This document shows positions 11,446 to 23,164 of a DNA stretch of 64,000 nucleotides, piece after piece. Position 1 is the first letter of the stretch; every line of letters starts with the position of its first letter. The position numbers and the translations under genes are program-made. Location of the stretch: positions 6,942,587 to 7,006,586 of the forward strand of contig NC_071333.1 of NCBI RefSeq assembly GCF_010183535.1, given 5' to 3'. The DNA comes from Caenorhabditis remanei. Taxonomy: Eukaryota > Nematoda > Chromadorea > Rhabditida > Rhabditidae. The notes under the pieces were generated by a model that was not told the DNA's origin, did not search any database, and saw only the letters and a program-made list of their open reading frames with translations.

Positions 11446-14400
11446 ATGTTTCCTGGTTTCCGATTTTTTCCTGCTCCTCTTACCAGTATTCCGGAAGCGG
11501 AGGACGAGGAAAGCCCACCAAGCTCCCGTAGTTCAACACCACCATCATCATCGCCGGAACCAGATTATTCTGACAGTGATCAGTCTATTATTTCTGATTC
11601 TGACAAAAAGAATGATTCCGGTCATTCTACTCTTCCTACTGATACTGGATGCTCTTCCGAATCTTGCACAGCAGGATCTTCTGATTACAGAGAAGACTCG
11701 TTTCTTGATTTGAATCAAACCAAGTCGACTGTTTTCTCATATGGAGATTTATATTCTTCCACTGATGCTAACTTTCTCGACGAAAATGATACTTCAAACA
11801 GAAATGAAGTTTGCTCGAACTCTATTCTTTCACCCGTCAGTGTATTCGCTTACAATGGGAAATTGGCTACAATTGAGAAGAATTCTCATCAAAAGTCGAC
11901 ATTCACAGTCGACGCGCCGTCATCTTCTGAGAACTCTCACAGTAGCAGTTCTTCTTTTGGTTACGCAACTATCACGGAGTCTGTTGTGTGGACTGGTAGA
12001 CCAACGATAGATAATAGAATGGAAGTTATTTCTAATGAAGTTGACCACACTGATCACTCTGATAAGCACATTCAGTCGGTGGATGGGAAAACTGCTGAAG
12101 AAAATTTGGATGACGGAGAAGTTTCAGACACAGCAATGAGAAGCAAAAATAAAAAGAAGTCGTGGTGGAAGAGGATTTGGTAAGTACTTGAAAAAAAAAA
12201 GAAAGCTCAGAAGAAGACATTAAAAAAAGGCAGTATTCATACTGTACCGGGATAACTCTTTATAGTACACGCACATAGAGCAATTTTGTAAAAAAAAACA
12301 ATTTCAGATAATATATTTAGTTTTATGTTAGTTAAAAAATCAGGTTGTTTAATCCGGGCCACAATTAGCGTCCCAAACTATCAAATTTGTTTTACATAAT
12401 AACTTGAATCCAAACAAACTGGGTGTACAATTATCTTTTATTGTATTCATATCCTTTCTCAAAATTTCTTCCGGTGTCCTGAAGTAACTATCTACACATC
12501 TTATTGTTCATTCTCCCACATCTCCTATTGACACGGTTCCCACTACGTAGCAATTACCAGTTAGTGAAATATATTTATGCACTCAACTGAAAAAAAGAGC
12601 GGCCATCGTTATTAATACTATTATTCGTGTCACATTCTGACGGGTCATCATCACTTCTTTCTTCTACGTTTTTCCATTTGCTTCCATATCATCTAGTTTT
12701 TTGGTCAAGTTTCTCTGAAAGTAGTGAACTGTGTAACGAAACTTAAGAATCCAATATCTACCAACCGCCTCCTGTCATCTACTTTTTTCAATCAAATAAA
12801 TGAGGACACGAGATGATATCAAAACAGATAGGTTGGCTAAGCACGGAGGTGATAATTGACGAAAGTAATGGGGGAAAAAGTGAAAGGACTAGGTGATAGG
12901 AAGAAGAAGAAAGATGGATGAATGCACGTTTAACTTGACATATCTCCCTCAATCATGCTATCATCGGGCCCTTTTCTTTTTCAATTCACACATTTAATTT
13001 TGATAGATTAGATTGATTTTTGAGTGTCGACTACTATCAAAAGTTTTTTCTTTCACTGAAACCGGAACCTTAGAATTGTTATCAATATCATTTCTGAACA
13101 TCTTTCTTCAATTCGAACAATGTAAAGTTGAGATGTTCAAGTGTGTTCATTATCCCCGTTGACATATGCAACACATAGGAGACATTTATTACAACTTAAC
13201 AGCACGGGTTTTATCAATTCTCCCTCTTATTTCTTTTATTTCCTCATCTTTTCTTTCATTGCACTTCAAAAGTGCTTCTTTTTCTTCACCTCTTATTTCG
13301 TTGGTGTATGCCTTTATAACCTTCATTTGAAAACCACATTATGTTATTTTTCAAGAAAAAATGCAATACTCTAAAGTGCAGTATTCTCTTTTCTCACGCG
13401 CTCAGTAGTCACTGTCTAATTTGATTTTGTCTGATTATTCATTGAGAATATCTTTTGAAGAACAAGAAACATTTGCGTTTCTTAGTCAGGATAGTGTAAA
13501 CCAATTTTTTCTAGCTCTCCTCCCTTTCCGTGTAGTCGAAGTAACCTTAAGTCTTCTTACTCCTCTCTCACATTTTTCCACATAACCATTAGTACTATTA
13601 GCTGCAGTTGCATTCATGTTGTTTTCATGTTTTTGTTGTTGTTGTTGCTTTTCAATGCACTTCCAAATACAAACACAAAAATGGAGGGAAGGAAGCCCTG
13701 GAGCGGCGGGGACCGGCGGGGTGTGTAGTTTTGGTGAGTTGAGAGTGACCGACCACCCACATCAGCGCCCTTCCTTCTTCCTCCTCCCTTCTTTCACCAC
13801 TCTCGTCGAGATTTTGGTGAAAAGCGAGTAAAATGCAATACATTACGAGACATTCTTCTCGGGACCCTTCTTCTCCGCTTTTCATCCTTATTTTTCATCC
13901 CGCCCATTTTCTACATATTTTGCACTTCCGATCGTTTTATGCACTTTTGAGTTCCATCCCCTCACTAGTTTCATTTTTGATCTATACTACGACTCGTGTC
14001 AAAATTAGATTGTAGAGTTATTCAAAAGAAGAGAACAGAAAACAACTCTATCTGTTCTGAAAATCAGCTTCTTTCTTTTTTCAACTCCTAGATTATTTTT
14101 CTTTCGACATAGTTGTTATTTCTTTTTTTTAAACTTTTTTGTTCATTCAAGTAATTCATCTTTTTGACAGGAGGAGCTCAGATGAGATGAGCTTAAAAGA
14201 CTATGTAATCACCAAGACTGAAGTAATCGAGGCTTGCAAAAAAGGAGAGTATGACAAAGTTGCCTTGTTTCTCAGTTCAAAACGAGGAAAGAAGATCCGG
14301 AGTGGACTAAAGTGAGTTTCTTCATCTTCTTTCCACAAAACGCTGAACATGTTCCAGATTCTTCACCACCAAATCAGACAGTCACTGGCTGGCAGACTAC

Positions 14401-17400
14401 AAAGATGACAAATCTGATTTCACTTTGCTCCATCACGCAGTTCTTGAGAATCAAAATCAGATCAGCAAACTACTCATGGACTACGAGCCCCTTCTTCTGC
14501 TGTGCAAAAGTACCAAAAATATACTCCCAATTCATTTAGCAGCATGGAATGGAAACTTGGAGATTGTGAAGATGCTGCTACTACAGACTATGGATAAACC
14601 AGCTGATATTTTGAATGCAGTCAACATTTTCAACGAGACTCCACTTCATCTTGCCGTTCAACGCAGTCACATCGAAGTAGTCCTATATTTGATCAATGTA
14701 AGATTTCATACATTATTCAGAGACTGAAAACCGTAACAATAAATATGACTTCCAGAAAAACGCCGATCCGTTCATCAGAAATGAAAACAAGGAAAATGTG
14801 ATAGACGTTGCGTCCCGAATTGGATGTGCCGAAGCTATCAGAATGCTTTGTAAAAAGTGGCCAAAGTTCCCTGTTCAATCAGCTTATGAGTCTCTTCGTG
14901 TGGGAGCACCGGACATAAAACGAGCCTTTCTTGCCATCTACCCGTTCCATCTTGCAGCCAAGTATAATCATGTTGAGTGCATGCAAGTGAGTTGCTACTA
15001 TTCTATTCATTATTCAGTCATCGAGAATGGGGTAATGTTGAATAGGTTACGCGTTGTGTGTCATAGTTGGTAGCAGTTTATAAATAAAAGAGGGAAAATG
15101 CAGCTTTTGTTTTAATACGTATTCAGATGAAAAGGGAGGTTAGGCAAACATTTGGTAAATAGTGTCTGGATGTCTTCCGGTATAATCAAAATTGAGGAAA
15201 TAGAGATGCAATTCTTATTGAATTCATAATTGCAGTAAATAACTCAAAAAAAATCGGACTCGTTAGATTGAAATTTTCAGTTATATAAATTTTCTCGGAC
15301 TGGCTATTAATAAGACAAGAAATGAATACAAGATAATGCGCACAGTTGACCTCTTTTTTAATCGTCGTTCACTACTCTCTTCTCTCTCACCACACTGTCG
15401 GTGTACCCATACACCACACACTATTGATTTTTGTGACGCCTTGGGACTGTTTTCAACAGTGAAAAGCCTCAGATTCTTTTAACATGTTCTTAAACTTCAT
15501 ATTAAAATAATCGAAACTTGCGAAAAATAATTTTCAGGCTCTCCGAGAACACGGATTTTCTATCAACTACACAACTGAAGATGGAACAGCTCTTCATGTG
15601 GCATCAGCTTGTGGACAGGCGGAAGCAGTTCGATACTTGTTGGAAATTGGAGTCAACACAGATATCAAAAACCAACATGGACAAACTGTGCTGCAGATGA
15701 TAATTGATTTGCAAGAAAATCGAAGGAATGAAATCGCTCATTTTGTTAAAAATCCGGAAGGATGGAAGGAATGCAGGTCGATAATCGAGGGGATGGATAG
15801 AAGAGATTCAGGAAGAGAAACCGAAGGGAGTCAGAGTGATAATGAGAGAGAAGCGATTTGGCAACCACTGCCAAGCCAAGCAAGTGGTAAGATTTTCTAG
15901 TGAATTACTTCAGTAATTTCTCATTCTCTTGATTTCCAGTTCAAGTGTACCCGGACCAACGTCGCAACAACCACTCCATTTACCAACCACCATCGATTTC
16001 TGCAAGACTCCGTGACTTATCACCAGATGATTCCACTGAAGCACTAAATAGCGTCCGTTCAGAGGGTCCATACACCACGAACACCATCAACCGCACTTGG
16101 AACAGCTCTATGTATGACCGAGCACCTCGGACAGGAAGATTTCCATTGACATCGCCAAGTTATCACACCAAACACTATTCATGTCAAAGATCCAGTGATA
16201 CTCTGCCGACAAGACTGAAAAATGTTAGATCGAGACCAGCGGAGAAACAGATTGGTAACTATCTCGTACAGTTAACCAGATAATTTCTGAAATTTCAGCA
16301 TCCGTTCTTCCTGGAGAAAACTGGGCCTATAACTCACCGTCAAAATTCAACGAATGGCAGAAAAATCAGCTGACAAGTGGTCGACCACCAGCTCCATATG
16401 ACAATGTTCCCAGTAGTTCTGCAATGTTGGCCCGTCCGAGTTCTCCTCTCACAAGATCTTCATCACTTCGGCGTCAGACTGGTTATGCCACACTTCCAAA
16501 ACTACCAGTGTATACATCACACGCTCCTGATCATAATCGCCCAAATCTGAACGAAGCATTCATATTGGATTCTGATAAAACTTTGGATCGTGCTTTGCAA
16601 AGACATCGTGAGTTTTGAATTTTTATTGATTTGCTTGGAAAGTAGTGTGTGTTTTCAGAGTTCTCGCTATCTCGAACAACGTGTGACCGTGAGGAATCGC
16701 TCGGACTCACTCAAAGTCCAAGGCTGGACACTCGAGCTAGCAGTGTTACCTCATCGCTGACATATGCTTGTTCTACACTGGATAAAGGTGAGTATTCCGT
16801 ACCGTAAAACTAGAAATCCTCACATTACATTGTTTTTAGAGAAATTCAATCGCGAGCGAGACAACGGAAGAGCTCCACTTGCAATGCCAGAGGAAATTAC
16901 GGGTTCTGTAACTGGAAGTGTTATATATAGTCATGGAAATGCACATATGAATGGAAACTATGACAAGGACAACAACGTGACTGCAATATTCCTGGACGAC
17001 CTTACAAAACCGGCATCTACGTCTGCTGAAAGTCCACCATCACCGAATACTTCGAAAGCTTTCATCTTCGATGCTTTATGTGGAAAATCTCGTTTGGTGG
17101 ACTCGAAGAATTCGGACTTTTTTTCTGGATTTTCCTCTCCATCGAATATCAGCAACAACAGTACGGAATCAACATCAAAAGTGCAGATGAATAGCAGTTT
17201 TACGGAGCCAGAAGAGCCTGTGCGTATCCGTCGACAGAATGGAACAACGAATCTGATGATGAATTCTCTTTCTCCAACTGATAACTTGTCGTCACCGTCA
17301 TCTGACCAGAAGTCAGATTCGACAAGTGAAGAACCGAGTTGGGATAGAGTGAGTTGTTCTCTTCTGATGGCAAAAAAAGTTCGAGGGTGCGAAAATACTC

Positions 17401-20172
17401 CGAAATTTTTGTTGAATTTTTTATGTCCAATATTTTGCTTTTCCCAATATTTTTTTAACAGAAAATCCTTTTCTAAGTTCTACACTCAATGAGAAATAGG
17501 GAAATGTGCAAAGAATAACAAGAAATGCGTCAGCAAAGTCGTTGGCGCACTTCTTGTTTTCGAATAATGGTAACATCGCTTCCATGTTTTTGCTTATGAT
17601 TATTTGAAAAATGAATAGAAAAAATGGAAAAAAATCAAGCAGATTAAGTTTCTTAAGCTATTTTCGTTTCACAGGTGGAAAGTGTATTCGATTCGTTCGG
17701 TGCAGCTCCGTGTCGTGAAAGTGTGTTTGTACGTGAATATGAGCCACGTGTCGCCGTTTATCTACGTGATCGTGGATCGAAAGCGTTGAGTGTGACGCTA
17801 GTCGATGATGAACTCAGAGATCAGAAATCGCTTCTTGTTAAAAAGGTAATTTTTAGTTTCCTTTTTAGTTGGATCTATTAAAAACCCTATGCTTAAATAA
17901 AATACTTTTTTCTAGCAGCCAAAAACTATCATCGACTGGTTGGAGAGTGATGTGATGCTGGCACCTGGAGCTGCTGATTCCGTTGGTGCACTTCTTCAGA
18001 CTCACGGATACGATAGAATGGATCAATTGAAAGGAACCATCAACAGAAATATTCTTGCTGAGATCGGAGTTGATGATGTCACCAAGTTCAAGATAATGTC
18101 AGAAATTGAAAAGTTGAAAGATGAAGTTGCTAGTGCGGGTGAGTTTTTAAAAAATGAGATTGCTATATGCTAGAGGCTGAGATGCTCTCATCTAGTCAGG
18201 GCATCAAATTGGTTCTGTTTTGTTAACTTTCCCGGTGTTCCAACTAAACTAAGTTCGGTCCACCAGCAGTTTTCATTTTCAGGAAAATTCTTTTATGTCA
18301 GTGAATGGCTGAATTTCATCGGACTCCAGGATTACATCTCTGATTTTGTTGCTGCTGGATACAAGCATATGGCCAAATTGACTGAGATCGATTGGGACAC
18401 CGCCAAGCTAATGGTAAGGGTTTTGATTCCTAGTTCCTCGCTAATTTAAACGTGCTTCTAGCAAATCGGAGTCAGCCGTCCTGGTCACGTTGCCCGCATC
18501 CTCCACTCGTTCAAAAAAGCTGAAGATGAGAAAAGAAAGGAATACAATTCTCGTCTGCAGATGAAACCTGTAATGTCACCACCACCTCTTCCACCACGTG
18601 TCCGACAGTAAGATTATCATATTCATAACACCCCAGTCAATTTTTTCTTCCAGGAATACATGTTCTGAGTGTCCACAAGGAGACTTCGAAAAGATCAAGA
18701 ATAAACTGCTTCAAGGAAACGTCGTGTATCGTGCTCACCACCTCGGTGTTCATGAAATCGGAGAAACAGAGTGTTCTGATGAAGCCCATGCAGCAATGAC
18801 TTTTATGAAAGAATCGGTTGTTGATTGGGAGAAGATTTCCCGCGTCACTTTGGATTTGACATGCAATGGAATCACCATCTTCGACGAAACATTCAAAGTG
18901 AGTAAGAAAATGAAAGTGGGGACAGTTAGAGAAAAAAATAACAAAAAAAGTTTTCTTTCGGAAGAAAGGGTCTTGGTTACCTTTATGGCGAGATCTTCTT
19001 TCAAAAAACACGTTCTCGATACATGCCGCTGATGCAAACCTATCAGAAAACCAAGAAAAATCGAAAGTAGTTATCAAGAAGACTGTGACAAGGGGATGAA
19101 ATAAAACCCATCAAAGATAAAAAATGATTTTTTTGTGAGGAGAAAGTATAAATTTGAAGAAGATAGAAAGTTACGCCATTAAAGTAACAAACAAGATTAG
19201 GTTTGAGTTATCATACTGTATCCCGGGAAGTAACAACTGATAAGTCAATTCTATTCATTAAGAAACAAAAAGTACAGCAAAATACATGCATATGAACCTT
19301 AAAAATAATAATGTGGATATTTTTTTTTACGACGGATCTGTTTTGAGGTCATTTTTTGGATCTGTTCTAAACATTTCTTTAAAAACTTACGAACTCAGAG
19401 AAAGAATAGCAGGATATAAATTACTTGTCGTTTGAACTGACTAATCTGAAAATTTGAAAACAAAAATACTTTTGGAGAATTTGGGAAATTTCAATTTGCT
19501 GAGGTTTGACCGGCCTAGACTGAGGTTCGTATGAAGAGTGCACAGAATAGTTTTGATCGGTTCCTACTACTATCTAGTAAGGAAAAAGGTTTCACTACAA
19601 CAAAGATCAGATGGAACAGTAGATAGCCAATGATAATTGTGTATGCTGAACTTTGATATCCGCGGACTGAACTTTGATAACTTTGATATCCACTCCACTT
19701 TTCAGACGTTTTTTTTTTGCAACCGGCGCCATATCTTCTCTAGCCTATCATTTTAGTGAACAGTCCTATCAAGTTTACACCACCAGACCTCCCACACTGG
19801 ATTGATAAGAATGATTAGGAACTTGGATCATGATAGACTTTTTCAGACACTACTTGATGGATATGGCGTCTACACAATTCGCGTTGTGTGCCAGGACAGG
19901 AAAGATCTCAATTTCTTCTGCTTCGTGGCTCGTGACACGGAAAATCACTTTTTCTGTCACACTTTTTGTGTACTAACCTCGGTAAGTTACTGAAATAAGT
20001 TTTTCTTATTATCATTCCAAAATACTTTCAGGCAATCGCAGCAGAAATTATCACCACAATTGGAATGATGTTCGAACTTCGAAGCCGAATGGACAAGAAT
20101 CTTCCAATTGAAGGAACCATGGTACGATGCCGCCATCTTCAACAACTAAACGGAGCTAACCAAAGAAATTGA
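11446..20172 (+). CDS. ANKS1-type scaffold: ankyrin repeats, two SAM domains, PTB domain
   Basis: Homologue of the ANKS1A/ANKS1B (Odin/AIDA-1) adaptors, cytoplasmic proteins that act downstream of receptors. 1415 residues, 16 exons: 11446-12179, 14171-14311, 14358-14697, 14756-14986, 15538-15886, 15940-16254, 16299-16607, 16659-16787, 16840-17348, 17675-17845, 17916-18138, 18283-18413, 18462-18607, 18654-18897, 19847-19981, 20032-20172. Residues 1-244 are Ser/Asp-rich and disordered. Ankyrin repeats lie at about 313-590 (TLLHHAV, LPIHLAAWNG, TPLHLAVQ, TALHVASACG). A Ser/Pro-rich linker runs to about 1075. SAM1 is about 1079-1145 (IIDWLESD) and SAM2 about 1153-1215 (VSEWLNFIGL). The PTB domain is about 1250-1385 (QDRKDLNFFCFVARD). 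Every junction keeps frame. TAG lies in frame two codons before the ATG. An ATG in exon 2 (14187) could start a shorter form. Human ANKS1A has about 1130 residues; the extra length is mainly exon 1 and the linker. Confidence 0.93.
13680..13800 (+). promoter_or_regulatory. GC-rich block in intron 1 of the ANKS1-type gene; possible internal promoter
   Basis: This sits within the 2-kb first intron, about 370-490 nt before exon 2. It is unusually GC-rich (AGCGGCGGGGACCGGCGGGG) for the region. Exon 2 offers an in-frame ATG at 14187, so a promoter here would give a protein that lacks the disordered N-terminus but keeps the ankyrin, SAM and PTB parts. No TATA box or leader exon is proven. Confidence 0.25.
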
Positions 20173-20502
20173 TGAAAAATATCGGGCTTTTTGAATTTTA
20201 AAATCTTATTATTTATTTGTTTCATTTTCCCCATTTACAGTATCTTGTAATCTCAACATTTTTTGGATGAGATTACTCATTTTTACGTGTACTTTTTTAC
20301 TTACTCTTCTTTTTCCTCCCATTTATTTTTAGATCCCGTCTCCTTAGAATTAAATCACCCGATGCCTTTTACCGGAACTTTAATAGTTTATGTTTCATCT
20401 TATTCTTCCCCTCAACTAACTCTCAAAGTTTCATTCCACTTTCTATTTCCGTTTTTCCAGTTCAACTCAAACTTTTATGTTGTCATAAGAAACAAGATGA
20501 TC

Positions 20503-20508
20503 AATAAA
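20503..20508 (+). terminator. poly(A) signal of the ANKS1-type gene
   Basis: AATAAA lies 331 nt after the stop codon. The interval 20173-20838 is otherwise 3' UTR and spacer; the long frame across it (20263-20817) is rejected as coding. Confidence 0.5.
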
Positions 20509-20838
20509 CAGTTTTCAACTTATCTCTCTTTTTGTTGCTATCCAAGATTTTTTTCTCCTCTCATCGACCCCGTCTCCCCTTTCCCTCTCAATCATCGCAC
20601 CGTTTTCATCTTTCTTTTATACCTTCCTTGTAAGGATGGTTTTTTTCTGTTCCTAGCGACGCAAGGCAACACAGCGTTTTTGTCGATTAAGGCGGGCGGT
20701 TTTCCAAAAAAAAACATTGATCGCGAAAAGATGGCAAAAGATAACAGTGAAATGAGTGCAAAAAGAAAAGTTTGGATGAACTCCTCCCATCGCATTCCAT
20801 ATAAACAGACAGGATGAAGAGATTTATTTCACAAAAAA

Positions 20839-22440
20839 ATGGAACACCACGCAACCGCCAACATTCAAACTGGCGCAAGTATTGACCCTATGTCTCTCTT
20901 GCCAGTGCCGGTTACTACGGCACCCATAAATTCTCTTCTTTCGTGCTTTTCAAATCCCATGCTCCCAGCCGAAGTTAGAGAGGAATACAATCGGCTCCGA
21001 GCTTTAAACCAGCTTTCATTTTTAAATAGCATAGGTTAGATTTTTAAATCTTTCTTTGCCAGCAGCAATCCTTTTCCCTAATAAAGAAGAGGATGCTTGC
21101 TCAAATACCAATTGAAACAATTTGAAAAAATAAAATTAAAATTTTTCAGAACCAAGCGTCACTCCTGGAAACCCACCTGCGTCAATCTATATTTCTAACC
21201 TACTCGCATTATCCTCCCAAGTATACCCTGCCACATGCTCTGCCTTCACACCGATCTCATCTACATCCCAACCGATCTCATCTACATCCCAACCGGTACA
21301 ACCAACTAACAATACGAGTGAAGATCCACCTCCACCACAGAAAAGAGCTCGAAAGGAAGTGGGAAACAATGCACAAATGCCTGCGCAGGCGTCCACCTCG
21401 ACAGGAACTGAAGCAATGCAAGACAGACCTCCCTCTGTGATGTTTCTGGGAGTGACCCCAGCACCGCCTAAGCCATCGACATCATCCACACAACCAGAAA
21501 GTCGTCAACCAATGGAACCCAGCGCAAACACCATCACGATGTCCCAAACCAGCACCACCTCTTCGGGATTGTTCCCGATTATTCATCCTGGAGCAGCATT
21601 TGCCGTGAGTTTTATATAAAAAGATGAACCATGTTTCAATATTTTTTCAGGCACTTCAGAACAATTTCTGTATGGGGGGAATGGAGTGTCGAACTCAGAT
21701 CAAATGCCTCCAAGAGGATTTGATTAGGACAAGAACGGAGAAGGACAACTTGCTCTTAAAGTTGAAAACTGAGGTAATTTTTGATGAATTTGAACGTAAG
21801 ATAATTGAAATTACAGATTGAAAATAAAGTGTACATTTATCGAAGACTTCAGTTGAAATCCACCGGACAGTGAGTCATTGGTAATTTTTAATTGTATAAC
21901 ATCCATTTTCAGACCCAACGATTCCTCCTCTTTGAGTTCAATTCATCTTTTCCCAGCCATTTTGAAATTTGAGGAAGATGTGGTTCTACCGGAAGATGAA
22001 AACGGAATGGCTAAAACGGCCGTGGAAATTTTGAGAAATGCCACCATCCGTTCAAGAGACTCACCTCTCTCCACAAATCCTGTGAATATCTCCGTGAACG
22101 ACAAAGAAATTGTGGTGAAAGTAAGTGTGAAGTGTTATTTGATAGATAATGCTTAATACATTTCAGAGCATTAAAATAAAACTGGGTTCTTTGGTATTGA
22201 TCAATCAGGATCGTGTGGACAAAAACTTTTTTAGTTTTATTTATCGATCGAGTGAGAAAACTGACAAGGCAAAATGTATGGTTTTCTGCACTCATACTTC
22301 TGTAAGTTCATTTTAAAAATAATTTAAAAATAAGTTATAATTTTCAGTTTTCGGCCGGGAACATTGTGGAGTCCATAGTCCGAATATGCCAGAAGGAAGG
22401 CCCCAAATTGGGACGGGGACTACAATTGGTTCAGCTTTAA
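20839..22440 (+). CDS. Coiled-coil protein with C-terminal PTB-like domain
   Basis: 420 residues in 7 exons: 20839-21034, 21150-21604, 21651-21773, 21817-21869, 21913-22120, 22167-22301, 22348-22440; all junctions keep frame. Residues 1-217 are Pro/Ser/Thr-rich, with a short tandem repeat PISSTSQ and a basic QKRARK (possible nuclear signal). Residues 218-275 look like a coiled coil (LQEDLIRTRTEKDNLLLKLK). Residues 285-405 read as a PTB/PID domain: VVLPEDENGMAKTAVEILR matches the usual first strand and helix, and QDRVDKNFFSFIYR matches the PTB core of the neighbouring ANKS1-type gene (QDRKDLNFFCFVAR). PTB domains bind NPxY-type peptides. It lies 666 nt after the ANKS1-type stop on the same strand, so a tandem or co-expressed origin is possible. 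The gene model is good; the domain call is inference from motif similarity. Confidence 0.75.
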
Positions 22441-22528
22441 TTGTGTTTTCATTAGCTTTATTTGTGTCACACATTTGCTTTAATTATTTAAACTTTGCTT
22501 TAAAATTTTTCTAAGCTTTAATTGAATC

Positions 22529-22534
22529 AATAAA
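22529..22534 (+). terminator. poly(A) signal of the PTB-like gene
   Basis: AATAAA 89 nt after the stop codon. The 3' UTR before it repeats GCTTTAATT or GCTTTA several times. Confidence 0.55.
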
Positions 22535-22568
22535 TTTTTTTTTTCAAAGTCTTGTTGTTGTATTTCAG

Positions 22569-23161
22569 AACATTTACAGACTTTTGGTCCAAATAAAAGG
22601 GAATATGTTTCTTCAAGAACAACCTCCATATTTTCTAGTTTTGATCAGGAATCAATCTGATTTTTTATTCACTATGCCCTTGAAGACCACAGTTTTTAAA
22701 ATGTGTTCAAAAATCGATTCTGAACAGTTTGTGTCTTTCAAACCGGTTCAGCAGTCTGTGTTTTTTTATTTGTGATAGAATCTTCAAAAAAAGTCACTAC
22801 GTCTTTCTATCTTCTTCTCTTTCAATAATATAGAAAACTGTTTGTAATTATTAAAAAACTGAAATTTACGCTTTAGGATAAATATAGTTTGTTTTTCCGG
22901 AGAGATCAAAGTTTTCTCATTCTCAGTCACAAGGTACTGCTTGAAATTGAGAACACTGAAATCAGATTCACTATTTCTGAATCGTTCAAAAATTGAAAGC
23001 AGTGAAGCAACTACCGATATAAAAGATAATTTGTTGTTTGTTTTTTTTTAGTTCCAGTCGCTGTTTCTTTAGATGCCAAAATATGTTTTGAACAACCAGA
23101 TATTACTCATTCAATCGATCTCAAGACATCGACACCCATCACAAAGAAAATAAGGAAGTAA
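22569..23161 (+). pseudogene. Possible degenerate coding remnant (three exon-like pieces)
   Basis: Three open pieces begin right after acceptor-like sites. Piece A is 22569-22757 (63 codons, begins NIYRLLVQIKGN), after ATTTCAG. Piece B starts at 22877 (begins DKYSLFFRRDQSF) after CTTTAG and joins A in phase. Piece C is 23052-23161 (ends KTSTPITKKIRK, then TAA), after a T-run and AG. B runs into TGA after SFKN before any usable donor, while the next frame continues open for nine codons, so a frameshift separates B from C. No starting ATG is clear. It may be a decayed gene, an unspotted exon arrangement or a sequence error. B-C faintly recalls a Rad9-type clamp C-terminus, but this is too weak to name. 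Confidence 0.3.
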
Positions 23162-23164
23162 CGC

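Noticed and set aside
18898..19846. Continuation of the exon 14 frame to a stop near 19030
   Set aside because: A donor GTGAGT at 18898 and a clean in-frame acceptor at 19847 continue the PTB core exactly, so the read-through is intron. An exon in the 19700 region was tried and breaks frame.
20263..20817. 184-codon open frame after the ANKS1-type gene
   Set aside because: It begins inside the 3' UTR, is dominated by Phe/Ser/Pro/Leu from pyrimidine tracts, has no homologous motif, and contains the gene's poly(A) signal.
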